From Gnetum montanum (lineage: Eukaryota > Streptophyta > Gnetopsida > Gnetales > Gnetaceae): a stretch of 64,000 nt of DNA. Positions 1 to 12,011 of the stretch are shown here, one piece after another. Where the stretch lies: positions 239,152 through 303,151 of the forward strand of contig MNCI01002798.1 in assembly GCA_015680685.1 (NCBI GenBank). The letters are read 5' to 3'. Positions within the stretch are counted from its first letter, which is position 1, and every line of letters starts with the position of its first letter. The notes below the pieces were generated by a model, which did no database searches, was not told the origin of the DNA, and was given only the letters and a program-made list of their open reading frames with translations. The translations under genes and the position numbers were made by a program.

Positions 1-1100
1 GGAGGTAACACTATGTTACCTTCTAAATCTTGCCAACATAGTTTTTCATCTTGGTGGAGGATAAAGGTAAATTTTGGTACATATTCATTGGGATGAACAT
101 ATATCACACAAAACTATTGAGGGACTGGTAGATTATCATGTGTACTACACCTTCGATTGTTCGTTGTATTAGACCTAGGAGGTGAAACACTTTTGTATGA
201 AGAAGGAGACATGATTGTCTATTCAATGTGCAATGTATTATATATTATTATATATTTTTTTCTTGTAACCAACCCTAAGGGTTCGTTCCAACGATGAGCA
301 GCGAGGTATACCTATGCTCAACCATACAAATATGAGCATCCATGCATAATCCAAATGAATTCCAATGACTAAGTGCTTATGTGCCTTTGCGGAACAAGGA
401 TGGGTTGATCAATCATTATCTTCCCAAGCTTACTTGTATAGCATGATTGTATGGTTAAGTAAACTTGAGGTACATGATTTTTATAATTTTTATGTTTTTA
501 TGTCCTAGTGCTACAAAGGGAGGAGAGAGATAACTAAGTAACTAACTTTGATTTAACTACTCAACTATGCTTTAACTAGTCCTGACACCAGCATCTATTC
601 TCACTTGTTGTACACATCTTGAACTAGTGCAACACTATTGGAATTACCAAACGCTAATCGTTATTGAGTTACCAAGCATTGCACGCATGCTCAAAGTGAT
701 CGTACTGAGTGTGCTTACTTAGGAGAGTTGCAAGGTGAGAGAGAGAACATTAATTAACTAGGGAAAGCATTAAGTAATAGTAATTAACATTAATTAATTT
801 ATTCTGAATGCTGCAAGGTTTATCACAAAGTTCGTCTTTATTTTCATACACAAGGTGTGCTCAAGTACACAATGCTTGAATAAAGATTTGTTCACTTTAT
901 GACTTCTACTATGGGCACTCAAAAATAATTCTATCACTGGAAAGGGAAAAAGGTAAGCATTTGGGTAAGGGACTAAGACTAACTATGCAAACTAAGTGCA
1001 ATCGCCTCTTATTTATAGGCAACAAGGTAGGCCCCGATATCGCGTACATGATATCACATGGAAGGCTCTAATATCATGTACACGATATTGCAGCTCATCA
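1..1100 (-). mobile_element. Element E, 5' part of a TGATGAG-group retrotransposon
   Basis: Only the 5' end of a minus-strand element lies in the window. Positions 292-1100 are its LTR. Positions 1-291 match, in reverse, the start of gag in element B (around 51430-51540), including the stretch near a GGTAACA-type motif. Between LTR and gag the primer site is lost: the bases after the LTR jump from TTGG straight to sequence that in B lies about 80 bp downstream. The element sits inside a chromovirus LTR, whose sequence resumes at 1101. Its far end and target duplication are outside the window. Confidence 0.75.
292..1100 (-). repeat. LTR of element E
   Basis: This LTR of about 809 bp reads on the minus strand from TGATGAG (1100) to CTCATCG (292), where CTCATCA is expected. 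It carries the group's conserved 3' segment (GGTATACC in place of GGGGTACC), a TATA box at about 1008-1018 on the minus strand, and a weak GATATC palindrome cluster at about 1030-1092 upstream of it. The last terminal base appears mutated, giving CGATGAG on the plus strand. Confidence 0.8.
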
Positions 1101-3539
1101 GTCTAAAACATGAATTTAATCATTAGCTTCTTCTACTAACTACTACTCATCAAGACTAATAGAATCACCTAGAAAACATAGAAACAAAAAGGGAATCAGT
1201 CCTAATAATGAGTATGGTGAATAAGCTAGAAAATACTTATGGGATTCATTTGTGGCATTAGGTAGTTGGATAGTCATTCTCAAGGAGGCATTACAAGCAC
1301 AAGAATTAATCACAAACAAAAGTCAGCATACTAAAAACACCATAAACTAATCAACTCATAAGTATTAGTCTAAATAAATAATTAAAACTAATAAACTAAA
1401 ACTCAACCACCACCCACTAAACCCTAAACAACCAAATGAATGAAATGACACTTATTGACAAAGTTGACTGCATAAGTATCTAGCTAGCTACTAAAAAATG
1501 CTTTCCTCGTAATCTCTATAAATTAATTAATGCTTCCTAACAAGGCTAATTGCATAAATATCTAGTTCACCACTGAGAAAGAGTATCCCATAGTCATTGC
1601 AAAATTTATTATCACTAACAAATTAAATCTAAAGTAAAATGGTTGAATACCAAATTGAAAACATCTCATAAAAAATTCTTGGATGGTGGGTAGATGAATC
1701 CAAAACTTTAGTAAAGCCTCAAGTATCAAAGATCCAGAATTGTGATACCAAGCTAAATTTCTAAGATGTCAAACTAAGGCAAAAGTTAAAATGTATGTTT
1801 GAATGAAGGTCTGAAAATGTAAAGAACAAATGACAAAAAGGAAATATAAGCTCTTAGAGGTTGTTCTAAGCTATTAAAAATGATAAAATATTATCATTTT
1901 TTGTTTTCAAGTTTTTAGGCATTCTGGGTAATCCTAGAAGCTATGGTGTTTTTGTTTTCTTAATTTCATAATACTTAGCAATTCGGGATCAATTTATAAA
2001 TTTTTCTTAGCTTTTCATGTGGCATTTGCTGACATCATAAAAATCTATTATGACCTTGTGATGGGATCACAATGGATTAGGAAGGACACCTCATGATTCA
2101 TGCTAGTAAGATGAACAACTTTTTCTTTTGGAAAGTTCACATCGAAAGTTGTTTTGAGGATCAAAAATGAAAGAAATAGCTCAAAAATTTAATTATATAG
2201 TTGAGAATTTTAAAAATGGAAACAAAGAAAAAACATAATTAAAAGTGGTTAAACCAAGTTAAAACATTGATTAACATCCCATGCATGATAACAAATCTCA
2301 TAATTTCATCAAAATATAGAAAATAATAATAATATATGGGATATGAGAATTTAGGAATTTTATTAAACAACTATTAAATAAACTAAGATTGACCAAAGAA
2401 ATATGTTTGCAAAACAAAGAAAATCCCATCAAATGAAGAAAATTTGTCAAATCACCCTACCTAAAATTGATAGTGCTACAAAAAGGATCCTTACTTGCAT
2501 TTGATGTCCCAAATAGGATTCTAATTCAAAGAAAAATTATAAGTTAACAATGGAATTTAAGTAAGATCTAAAAAGATGGTATAGTGAAGGTTCTAGTTGT
2601 TAGCGTAGATCTAAATCTAGCTCCTCTTCAATCTAGCAAAATCTTCCTTTTTAGCTCTATCTTCTAGATGTTAGTCATGTAATTGGATGATCTCTCATGA
2701 AGTAGTTGCCTAGTATATATTCTTACAAGGGCTTAGTAGTGTTGGAAAAAAAGAATAATCTTATGGAAAAATTAAAAATAAAAATAAATCCTAATTCTAA
2801 AAATATATTTAAATTCTTTTTCTAGTATGGGTTAATACGTAGCACTAGCCTAATGGGCTTCTCCTATGACAAAGGTACTAGCTATGACTAACTCCAAGTT
2901 AACAGTTATGTCTAAGCCCCAAACTAATAACAAAGTTGAAGGTCAAAAGCATCACTAACAAAAGGTTAGCATGAGACACTTTAAAACATAGGCCTAAAAA
3001 ATATAAATATAAAATATTATTTTATCAAAAATACAAATTATTCAAATAAAGCATACTAAAACAAAGGATTAGTGCACATGTGTTTAATTAAAAATAAATT
3101 CCACAATAATTAAAAAATATATAAATATATTTAAAATATAATAAAATTAAATAAATCTATAAAATATAATAACGGGGTGTTGAAACCAAAAATAAGTGAA
3201 ACATAGGTGTACATAAAGATATATAGTCTAATTAAAATTTTATATAACTAAGTATTACCCATTGGTTTGGAAAACATGATCTAGAACTTCCAATTTAAGT
3301 GTCTTACCACTAGGCTAACACCTCATTATTTGGAAAAAAATGAAAATAAGACATTGAAATACATTTAATTAAAAGACTATTTAAATGGTAGAGTAAGGCA
3401 CATAACACAAAATATAAATTCATAATTAACCATAATAAAATAATAATAAAGCATATACATAGGTTAGCTAAAATGACATCAAGGATTAAAATGATAACCA
3501 TACCAAGGGGTAATGCATGCCTCAGGTAGGGGTGTTACA
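1101..3539 (-). repeat. Chromovirus LTR, copy 1 (truncated)
   Basis: This segment matches 49283-50157 plus 57570-58832 almost collinearly. It ends on the plus strand in GGTGTTACA, the reverse of the TGTAACACC typical of plant chromovirus LTR starts. Its left part is missing because element E lies there. It preserves the unoccupied insertion site of element B: ATAAT occurs once at 1968-1972, where B has it on both sides. No coding region is seen. Small open frames such as the one at 3310-3501 are AT-rich noise. Confidence 0.8.
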
Positions 3540-3550
3540 TTCTTTTCCTC

Positions 3551-3664
3551 TTAAGAATCTTCTACCTAGAAAATATTATGATGTGTGGTATACAAATATT
3601 TCTCCACTTTTCATGTTTCTTCTTGTACTTCATATCTTTCCTAGATAACCTTTACCATCAAAAT
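3551..3664 (-). pseudogene. Chromovirus integrase C-terminal fragment, copy 1
   Basis: The segment matches 58844-58957 and encodes the last roughly 38 codons of a chromovirus polyprotein on the minus strand, ending in TAA at 3551-3553. It is cut off at 3664 by the LTR of element D. The rest of this pol copy is absent: the sequence on the other side of D belongs to a different element (H2). Confidence 0.65.
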
Positions 3665-4537
3665 TGATGAGTCGTAGTTTGGTTGGCTGCGTTGATGACG
3701 CCTCATTGATGCATCGTATCATGTGTTGAGGAGGTCCTATCGACATAGTATCTGTATTCAGCTATAAATACATGTCCACTAGCCACATTTATGGCAATAG
3801 AGATTTTTTAGCAGTGAAGCTCTTGTAGCTTATTTATTTGAGAGTTAGAATTTTCCTCTCGAGTGTTTGTAGCAAGAGTTATTGAGTGTATGGATTTTTA
3901 TTCGAGGATTGTTGCACCTTAGCATGATAGTATGTGTAGCAATAAAGATGAGCTTTTTAATAAACCATGTAGCACTTTGGATAGATTAAATATTTTATTT
4001 ATACATTTAATGTTTTCAATTATTTATCAAATATTTTTCAGTAATTAACTTAATGAAGCAATTAAGCAAGAGAGATTAAATACGTAAGTATGATTGCTTC
4101 GAGCATAACACATATTCACTTGGTAATCCTAATAGCATTATTGCTTGGTACACCTAGTAGCGTAGTGCTTGGTAACCTAGCAGTGGATATGTGGGTTCAA
4201 GATGTGTGTGGAAAGTCAGATCAAATGCTTACATTTGGACTAGTTAGACACTAGTTAATTAGTTAATTTAAATTAGTTAATCCAATTACTTTTATCTTTA
4301 TTTGAACACCAAACCATAAAATACAAAATGATAAAAATTAGATGCCTCAATTATAGCTAACCATACTAGTGTACATCACAAGTGTAATTGGGAAGACAAT
4401 GATTGATCTTAAGGCAAAGATTCACTTCCTAGAAGACTAGTGCACCAAAAACTACAAAGTCTATGGAATTTGGTTGGATCATGCATGAATGCTTGTGATT
4501 CATATGGTTAGGTGTAGGGGTACCTTGCTACTCATCA
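3665..4537 (+). repeat. 5' LTR of element D
   Basis: This 873-bp LTR starts TGATGAG and ends CTCATCA. It has a TATA-like CTATAAATAC near 3763 and the group's conserved end with GGGGTACC. It lacks the GATATC palindrome array of the 3' LTR. Its U3 and R parts are more like the solo LTR at 62591-63492 than like D's own 3' LTR. Confidence 0.8.
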
Positions 4538-4538
4538 T

Positions 4539-4556
4539 TGGCATCGTTGCTAGGTA
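4539..4556 (+). other. Primer binding site of D (tRNA-Asp-like)
   Basis: TGGCATCGTTGCTAGGTA follows the LTR after one T. It is a decayed form of TGGCGCCGTTGCCGGGGA, the complement of the plant tRNA-Asp 3' end, as used by Athila-type elements. Confidence 0.6.
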
Positions 4557-4679
4557 CTTTGTTTGTTAAAACATGTGATATTTAGATTTAAGAGAATATC
4601 ATTGTATGAACCTCAAGGTCAATATCATTCCCGCTATACATATAATTATAAAAGCACACTAATAATTTTATTTTATTTT

Positions 4680-5640
4680 GCAAGATTATCTAAACTTAGA
4701 TCCTATGAAGTTCATAGTCTGTTGGAGCAAGTACCCAAAGAAGAAGGGGAGCTACAAAAAAGAGAAAGTGCAGAAGAATACAACCACGATCCTTCCCTCC
4801 GAAAGAAGGGAGTGAGATTTTGCGATGAAGAGGGTGAGTCACCACTCAAAGAGTTGGTGAATAGAAAAACCTTGCCACTTCAAAAGCTAACAATGGAAGT
4901 ATCAGCTAAGGTAGATTAAATATGGAGCTCCTTAGATAGTAAAATTGAAACTGTCTTGAAAATCGTAGAGGAGTCTAAGGAGGAACGAAGTAGTGACAAG
5001 GATAAGAAAAAGTAGAGAGATTCAGGCCATGCACATGACAAGGGTAAGGGAAAATGAATATGGCCTATGAGGTTGTGGATTCAGATACAGACAATGATGG
5101 TGGATGTGAAATCTTCCAATATGAACATCCTAAGGGATGTTGTCCAATCATCTCACATCTACAAGAGTCTGGGGTGTATGCACTCAACCCAAGACTTAAC
5201 AGATGGCAGACACCCTGGAGGTTACCTTATCCCCAAGGTAACCCAAGATAGTTCCACCAATTATTAAAGTACTATCCAAGTGGAACTCCACCACAACCAA
5301 TCGGGAAACATCAGCAGTGGAAACACCCATAGTCATGGGGGATGCCACCGCCTAGGCAACAATACCCTTACTGGCAACCCTATCCTTATGGCTATTACGT
5401 GCAGTAGTCAGTTTCTCTAAGTGACTCTATGGGTCACACAACCCCACAACATCACTACCAAGTTTTGGATTATTTTATAAGGACTCCTTCTCCTCCAAGA
5501 GAGGCTCCACATCCATACCATCCTCCTAATCCATCCACCTCTCTTGCACCATTAGTTCCAATACCTCCCGCTCCAACAATGCAAGGGAAACTCCCCACTC
5601 AATCACAACAACGTAATGCTACAAGAGCCGTAAACCTTCT
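4680..5640 (+). pseudogene. Truncated gag of element D
   Basis: Homology to gag of A and B starts at about 4680. The N-terminal region and the whole retrotransposon-gag core are missing, replaced by 140 bp of unrelated AT-rich sequence. What remains is the charged linker (KRESAEEYNHDPSLRKKG), an acidic stretch, a zinc-knuckle remnant near 5107-5150 (CEIFQYEHPKGCCP, second Cys replaced by Phe) and a Pro/Tyr/Gln-rich tail. There is a frameshift near 5045, a second near 5640, and several nonsense codons. The protein cannot be functional. Confidence 0.75.
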
Positions 5641-5787
5641 AGTTCTGAGAACCGCAAGAAGAGAAGACCCTTCTTTAGATTCAAAAGCCCAGACAAGCTC
5701 TCACAACCACAAGCGGTTGAGTCTATGTACAGTCCTCCAACAATTAAGACTTCTGAGCTCCCTTCAATCCAACAATAGAGCTTAATG

Positions 5788-8127
5788 CATACGATTATGT
5801 TAACACATACCATGACTGACTAGATCAAGGTAGGCTACCTTCCCAAGAAACTCTCTAACCCTGGAAGTCCCTTAATCTACCTCCAAGTCATCGGGAACAA
5901 ACCACATAAGGCTCTTCTTGACTTAGGTTCCAGAGTCAACTTAATCTCACAAGAAATGTATAAATCCTAGAACTTGTCTCCACTTAAGAAGAGAAATATT
6001 CAACTAGAGATGGCCAAAGGATGTGCAGTGTTGATAGGGAAGGTTAACACTAACCTGCCCCATCTATATCTAATGGATATTCTGAGGTGGTTTGAGGAAC
6101 AGAAGACAGGAAAGATGGCATTGCCTTTTCCTTGTCTTATCAAGAAGTTATGCCAACGTGCTGGAATCAGAGGATACACCAACGATGTCCTCCAAAAAGC
6201 CCAAACTTCTTCATATGCTGAATTTTTAAAGGTGCTAGCTCCAAGGAAAAGCACTGGCGAAGAGTTGGGACCAAAACAAGAAGAAGAACAGATAGCTGAA
6301 CCAACTACAACTCAACTTGTAGGACCTAGCCAACCTCCAACCACAGGTCCTAGCCAACAACAGGAAGCAGGGCATAACACAAGCCAGGATTAGCTACCAC
6401 CACCACAAGACTATAGATCATCGATGAGCCATCTCAGGGCCATCACTAAGATGGTTAGTTGGGGAAGTCATGATGATGAAAACCTCTTTTACGTCATCGA
6501 TGATTTCATTCAGCCCACTATTTCTTTGAATCGCACAAGGAGTGAAGTCCCTATTCACATAGGAGGAGGAGAAAGTAGATGGTTACAAAAGATCTCAGGA
6601 AATGCGACATCTTTCCAAGTGCAATTAGAGACTAGTGACGGGGCCACTGTGGTGGTCATACAACACCAAGATGTTGTGGGAGTTACAGAAGTGGTCACTG
6701 ACCACATCAAAGAATCCTTCAACATACCTTTTGTGCCACCAGTAGATCTCACAAGAGCACGGGATGCTCAAACTTTGGCCGGAACCTCAATGACTCTTGC
6801 GGAACATGAGGATGCGCTTAATCAATTGCTCCAAATAAGGCAAGTAATGACATCCCTATTTAACATCCCCCAAAATGTTACGGTAATTCAATTAGACCTC
6901 ATTTCCACAAAGAGGAAGCTGGTCTTAACAGAAGTGAGGGTTGAGCATGCAGAAGTAGAAGTGCAGAAATTACAAGAGAAGCTCATAACCCTACAAGTAG
7001 CATAACAGGACCCTTTACAATTTGTTCCCACATACCAGTTAGATAATTTTAGAACTGAGAAACTAACCAAGCTAATAGAGAATAATAAAAGGGTGGCTAA
7101 TGAAAAAGAGAAGGTTGTTTGGGATGCCTCCGCAGCACAGGCGCAAAATCATGTGCATCTTAAGGCACTCAAGGCCTTACAAGAAGAAAATAAGAAGCTC
7201 GTTGCAGACAACCTTCAATTGACCACTATGGAAAAGCAAAAGAACGTTCTCGAGGAACACTTCTAGCAATTGCGAGAACAATTCATCTAGGTCAACCGAG
7301 ACATAAGCCGTTTAGCGAGAGAGAATCAAAGCCTCTTGATGGAAGAGGTACGCGCCATACATCAAAAGTCATCTATTGAGATAAGCACATGAAAAAATGA
7401 TGCTAAACGACATTAAAAGCTAAAGGAGAACTTTTGAGATCAAGTGGGGATGTACAAATAGATCCTTGAAAAGGAGATCCATATGGCCAAGACCTAGATC
7501 AATGCTATTAGTGCTCAACACACTAACTAGAAGGCCATATTGGACACATATGCCTTCGCCCACCAAGCTGAAGTTAAGATTTGGGACTTGCATATTCAGG
7601 ATTTGATTAAATACATGGAGTTGGAAAATTTGAGATATGCCAACCTTGGCATGTTAATAGCAAGATGCCTGAGGATAGAGCTCAAGCAGCAAGTAGCAAC
7701 CACCCACATCAAATACAAAGCAGAATTTGCAGAACGCAAGAAGCTGTTGGAGAAACTGGAAGTTGCAAATTTTGAACTTGAGGTGGTGAAATCCATCTAC
7801 CAAGGATAGAAAGGTGTCACAATGGACTTGGCTCGATGGCTAGTAGATTTTCAAGAGTACAAGGGTAAAGCCAGAGCCTATGAGGAGGAACAACGGGTGT
7901 TTGTGGCTTGGTATGTCAAAGCCAATTAAATGTTTCTACAACTATCCTATCCATGGAAAGTACTGACTCCGTCAACCATTGGAACATTAGCATGTATGGC
8001 ACTAGACCCTCAGACTGAAGAGGAAAAGCTCTAGGCCATACTTCAACACCATCAAGCCTCAAAACCTAGAGCACAAGATAAAGGAAAGACACCAATGGAG
8101 GAGCCACTGCCACCAGGAACTACATGA
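5788..8127 (+). pseudogene. Protease N-half fused in frame to plant-transposon-like coiled-coil ORF
   Basis: One reading frame of 780 codons. Codons up to about 6012 match the retropepsin of A and B (KALLDLGSRVNLIS, where the catalytic DSG has become DLG). After NIQLE the homology stops and a different protein begins. Its first 75 residues include LPFPCLIKKLCQRAGI, which resembles the C-terminal part of the domain family named 'putative plant transposon protein'. A Pro/Gln/Thr-rich linker (about 6290-6420), a globular part (6424-6760) and a long charged coiled coil (about 6790-7800) follow. The tail ends at TGA 8125. The frame has about 15 premature stops (5821, 5968, 6391, 7003, 7264, 7288, 7390, 7414, 7435, 7459, 7495, 7528, 7807, 7927, 8032), mostly TAG, but no frameshift from 5788 to 8127. 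Function is unknown. The position is where pol would be. Confidence 0.7.
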
Positions 8128-8282
8128 GTTCCAAAATTTTTGTAGTTGTAGCACATTCTGTGTGTTGTGTCTTTGTTTTTTTTTCATTTCACACTACGAC
8201 ATAATCCCATTTATTTCCCATTTAATAATCCCATACCTATCCACTGTGTAAATCACTGTAACTCAAGGATGAGTTTTCATGT
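8128..8282 (+). other. 3' untranslated region of D
   Basis: Short T-rich stretch between the cargo ORF and the polypurine tract. I see no gene in it. Confidence 0.5.
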
Positions 8283-8295
8283 AGTAGTGGGGGTA
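8283..8295 (+). other. Polypurine tract of D
   Basis: AGTAGTGGGGGTA lies directly upstream of the TGATGAG of the 3' LTR. It corresponds to the CATGGGGGTA tract of A and B. Confidence 0.7.
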
Positions 8296-9123
8296 TGATG
8301 AGTCATCATTTGGGGCGATCGCGATATCGCATACACGATATCACATGCCCAGTCACGATATCGCATACGTGATATCACAGCCTGTCTCCTCATCTATAAA
8401 TAAGAGGTAGATAGATGAGTTTAAGCATCTATTTTTTAGTCCCTTAGCTAGTCTCTTGTAGTTTTTCCTTCTTAGAGTTAAAATTATTTTCTAGTGTATG
8501 CTCGTAGTGTGATGATTGTAATTGTATGGTATCCTTATTTGAGTGTGATGTACTTGGACACACACATGACTAGAAATAAAGATCGAGATTACTTAATCAT
8601 TGTAGCATTCACTTAGATTAATTATTTAATTAATTTTTATTTACCGCTTTCCTAGTTAATATCTTCTCACTCTTATCTCATGTTAAAACGCAGAATGAGT
8701 ACGACTTGATTACGAGCATTTAAGTATGACTACTTGGTAACCCAGTAGCGTACCTAGGGTCTGTGCTTGGTAATCCTAGTGGTAGTCATGCACAAATTCC
8801 AAGATGTGTACAGATAATCAAGGAACAGATGCTCATCGCACTTAGGCCAATTTAGACTCTCTCACCCTCTCTCTCCTAGATTAGTTAATATTACTTTCCA
8901 TTGCCTTTAGGAGTAGCATTAGGTTAGAAAATATCATACACCTCACTCTGGACTAAATCATACATGACAAAGCTAATACTAGTCCAGGTGGGAAGATAGT
9001 GAACTGTGACCTAAGGCTAACTATCTAGATGCCACAACTAGTCTATCTACGGAGTTTGACTGGATCATGTGTGTAACGCTCGTATTCATATGGTTGAGTG
9101 TAGGGGTACCTAGCCACTCATCA
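8296..9123 (+). repeat. 3' LTR of element D
   Basis: This 828-bp LTR runs from TGATGAG to CTCATCA. U3 holds four GATATC-centred palindromes (8316-8380), followed by a TATA box (CTATAAATAA, 8394-8403). Its sequence is close to the LTRs of A and B and far from D's own 5' LTR. Confidence 0.8.
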
Positions 9124-12011
9124 ATGGTATACAAGAAGTGCAAGAATAATAATATGATGCACATCTAGTGGGTAGATGCTAATAGCATGGATCAAACCCT
9201 TGTAGCTAGAACCTTTGCACTACAAAAGAAAAGTAAAGGTGAGCATATAGCTTATAGCGTTTTTATGGATTTTAAGTATTTTACTACTTTTCTTGGTCAT
9301 TGACATTGCCCATATGAATGCTAACCTTTGGCTATTTCTTCTCAAGACCTTCTACCTCAACTAATGTCAGTATACCACTTTTAGGCTCATGTCATGAGGA
9401 AACCCTCATATTGAAGTTTGGTGATGTGACATCAGTGCAGGAGTGGCTAATGGGATAGGCACCTAGATATGTTCAAGCAAACATCTAGCATGCAAGTTTA
9501 CTTTATATATTTATGGCACCTATTCCTTCCATTCCTACTATAGATATGTTGCATGTTATCAACTCCTTTTATGAGGAGTTTGGTCACTTTAGCACAATAA
9601 TTTGAGGTATTAAGGTGAACATTAACATAGGTGCTGGCCTCTTTCATGACTTGTTTGGGGTCCCTACTGATGGGGCCAAGGTCCCCATCAAGATAGTGAG
9701 GGAATTAGGCCACATAAGAAAGTTCTAAAGTGGCTTAATGTCAACATGGATCACTCTAAAATTTCAATGGATAGCTTCATGGACCCTAATGCAAGGGAAT
9801 CATATCCTTTGTTTAGGTTGTGTGCATTGCCCAAACTACTATCACAAAAGAAGGTAATTGGCCTAGCATAGGGATGGACCTTTAAGAAGGTCTTGATGGA
9901 GGACATCAAATTTGATTAGGCTACTGCATTGGCTATTGGGATTTGAGAGGAGATTCTTAGACTTTGTTTTGACACCTCTACGATAATCCATATGCACTTT
10001 GCATTTTTTGCAGGTTCTCTAAAAAGGTTCGTAGAGTTTTTGGTGGTGTATACAAATGGATGATGGGTTTCCCAAGATCCAAGCCAACTTTCTAAGCCTT
10101 GGATAAAACATATTTATCCAAAAGTGTAGGCCTAGAATCCACTAAAGCATGTGGATTAGATATTATCTATCACCACTAAGAATCTTGATGTTAGGAAATA
10201 TAAGTTTTCTAATAGTATTGATGATGATGAGCCCCTCTTTTTTCCTACTAGTGCCCAGGATGCTAGATGATGGCACATGAATTCTAAAGGGGTAGCTAGA
10301 GAGAAACTTAAGAGACTCATGGAGGAGGCACCCCCATCATCAAATCAACCCACCCCAAAGAAGCTTAAGCTTAATCTTAAGCCATCATAGCAGGTAACCA
10401 CAAGTATGCTTTGTTTAACTTTGGCTATTTCATGTTTTAAAATTTTATGGCTACTTTATGATTTCATGTGTTGATTTATTTTTTATGTGCTATGATTGTA
10501 GATAAGCATGAGCTTATAGCAACCCAAGCTACTACAAAGGCAAAAGAAAGGCATGCAGAATAGGCACTCCTAAAGCAACCCATGGTTAAAGGATTTACCA
10601 ATGTAGGCATAGATGATCTAGATGCCTTGTTTGATGAGGTGGTACCAAGTACCTCTCCCATCATCATCCCGAAGGAAGAAGAGGAGGAGGAGCTAGGAAT
10701 GCCTATGCCTTAATATTATTGTTATATTGCATTGGTTACATTTGGTTGTCATCCTAACCTTTTGATGATTGTTATGCTTAGAGTAGTTCTTGAGCCACCA
10801 ATGCAAGTTCCCATCCCTAGGTTTCACATGAAACCATGGGTAGAGACTTCAGACAAAGTGGAGTTCCTACATGGGATGCCTAAGGACATCATCAATTGAC
10901 TACATCAGGTTGCACTTGAGATAGGTAAGGATTTTGTTTTATGTGCTTTCGCTATAGGCTTTGTTTGCATTATGGCTATTTAAGTTTGTGTATTACAATT
11001 TTATTTTATGCTTCATGCAGTACCATCTATGGAGTGGGACTTTAACAGGGACATGAAGGTAGACTCTTTGCCTAGACTTCCCTCTTACATTACTAGTGTA
11101 CCCATGAAGCTATACCACAGTGCCACTGATTTAGCAATGCTATGCACAAAAGCTTCATGGGAGCTAGAGAGGTCCAACAAATCCCTATGGGAAGAAATTT
11201 TGGACTTGAGGAAAAAGGTTCAAAGGTAGGAGGATATAATTAGGGATCTCCAAGACCATAAAGCCTTTGTGGAATCCCATGTGGATAACTCTTAAAAGTT
11301 ACAAACTAAGGAGATCACATGAGCTCACTATTGGCATGTCATTCAGGACAAAGTAGCGGTTTTATAGAAAATGGTGGAGCAACACATGTAGATGGATCTC
11401 ATCTCCCAAAAGGTTGAAGACTAGAAGGATCATTGTGCTTAGGTCCTACAATGGGAAAACACACAAAAGGCCCACAAATGGAAATATAAGGATGATCGTG
11501 GGGCTTACCTGAAATGGCTTAAAGAAGAGTTGGTTGAACGGCATAACAAAGAGTTATCCATTTAAGGGATCCACGTAGAGAGTGCTTATCAACTCTTTGA
11601 AAGCACTCTCAAGGTGGGACAATCCCCTACTCTTCATATCACTACAATTGCAGGTGAGATTGCTACAAATGTTGTTACTCATGAGCCTCCTACTTGGACT
11701 CGTATAGATAGATTTGGCATGCTTTTTGCAATTTATCTTAGGGATGTTAACTAGGTCAACATGATGAAGGACCAAATCATCCATAATTTGGATGAAGGCC
11801 TTTCCCATCAACCCTTGAAAGTGATGGAGCTGGATTCTTTGCAAGTTTGATCTATTTTATGTTTCAATTTTTTGGGTTTAAATCATGATCTTGGCTATGG
11901 TCTACTAACTGGCTATATGTTATTGCATTTTAGACCTCAAGAGACATTGGCAGCCCTAGTAGTAAGGGTGGGAATGACCCATCAGTTTCTCCTCTGGATG
12001 CTACTCAATAG
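9124..12011 (+). pseudogene. H2 cargo gene, copy 1 (spliced, coiled coil, antisense to gag-pro)
   Basis: This gene aligns exon by exon with the copy at 31175-34289 and is broken at its 5' end by D. The first part (about 9420-9720) holds motifs shared by both copies: IFMA, an F-Y-E segment and FHDLF. Next comes WTFKKVLMEDIKFD, then EEILRLC and HMHFAFFAGSLKRF. Two introns look intact in both signals: 10394-10501 (GTAACC to TTGTAG) and 10925-11020 (GTAAGG to TGCAG). The exon from 11021 encodes 70 uninterrupted residues that lead into a charged coiled coil (to about 11848). A last exon at about 11936 ends at TAG 12011. Many in-frame stops (for example FD*ATAL, GI*EE) kill it. It is transcribed towards the element's own gag-pro. 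I do not recognise the family. Confidence 0.55.

Larger units (their letters stand above)
3665..9123 (+). mobile_element. Element D, chimeric pol-less retrotransposon with fused cargo ORF
   Basis: The layout is LTR, primer site, truncated gag, half a protease fused to a long unrelated frame, polypurine tract, LTR. No reverse transcriptase, RNase H or integrase is seen. The two LTRs belong to visibly different subfamilies. The flanks do not form a target duplication (AAAAT on the left, ATGGT on the right). The left flank is chromovirus sequence and the right flank is H2 sequence. I infer that two related elements in different hosts recombined, leaving a chimera. Confidence 0.75.
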
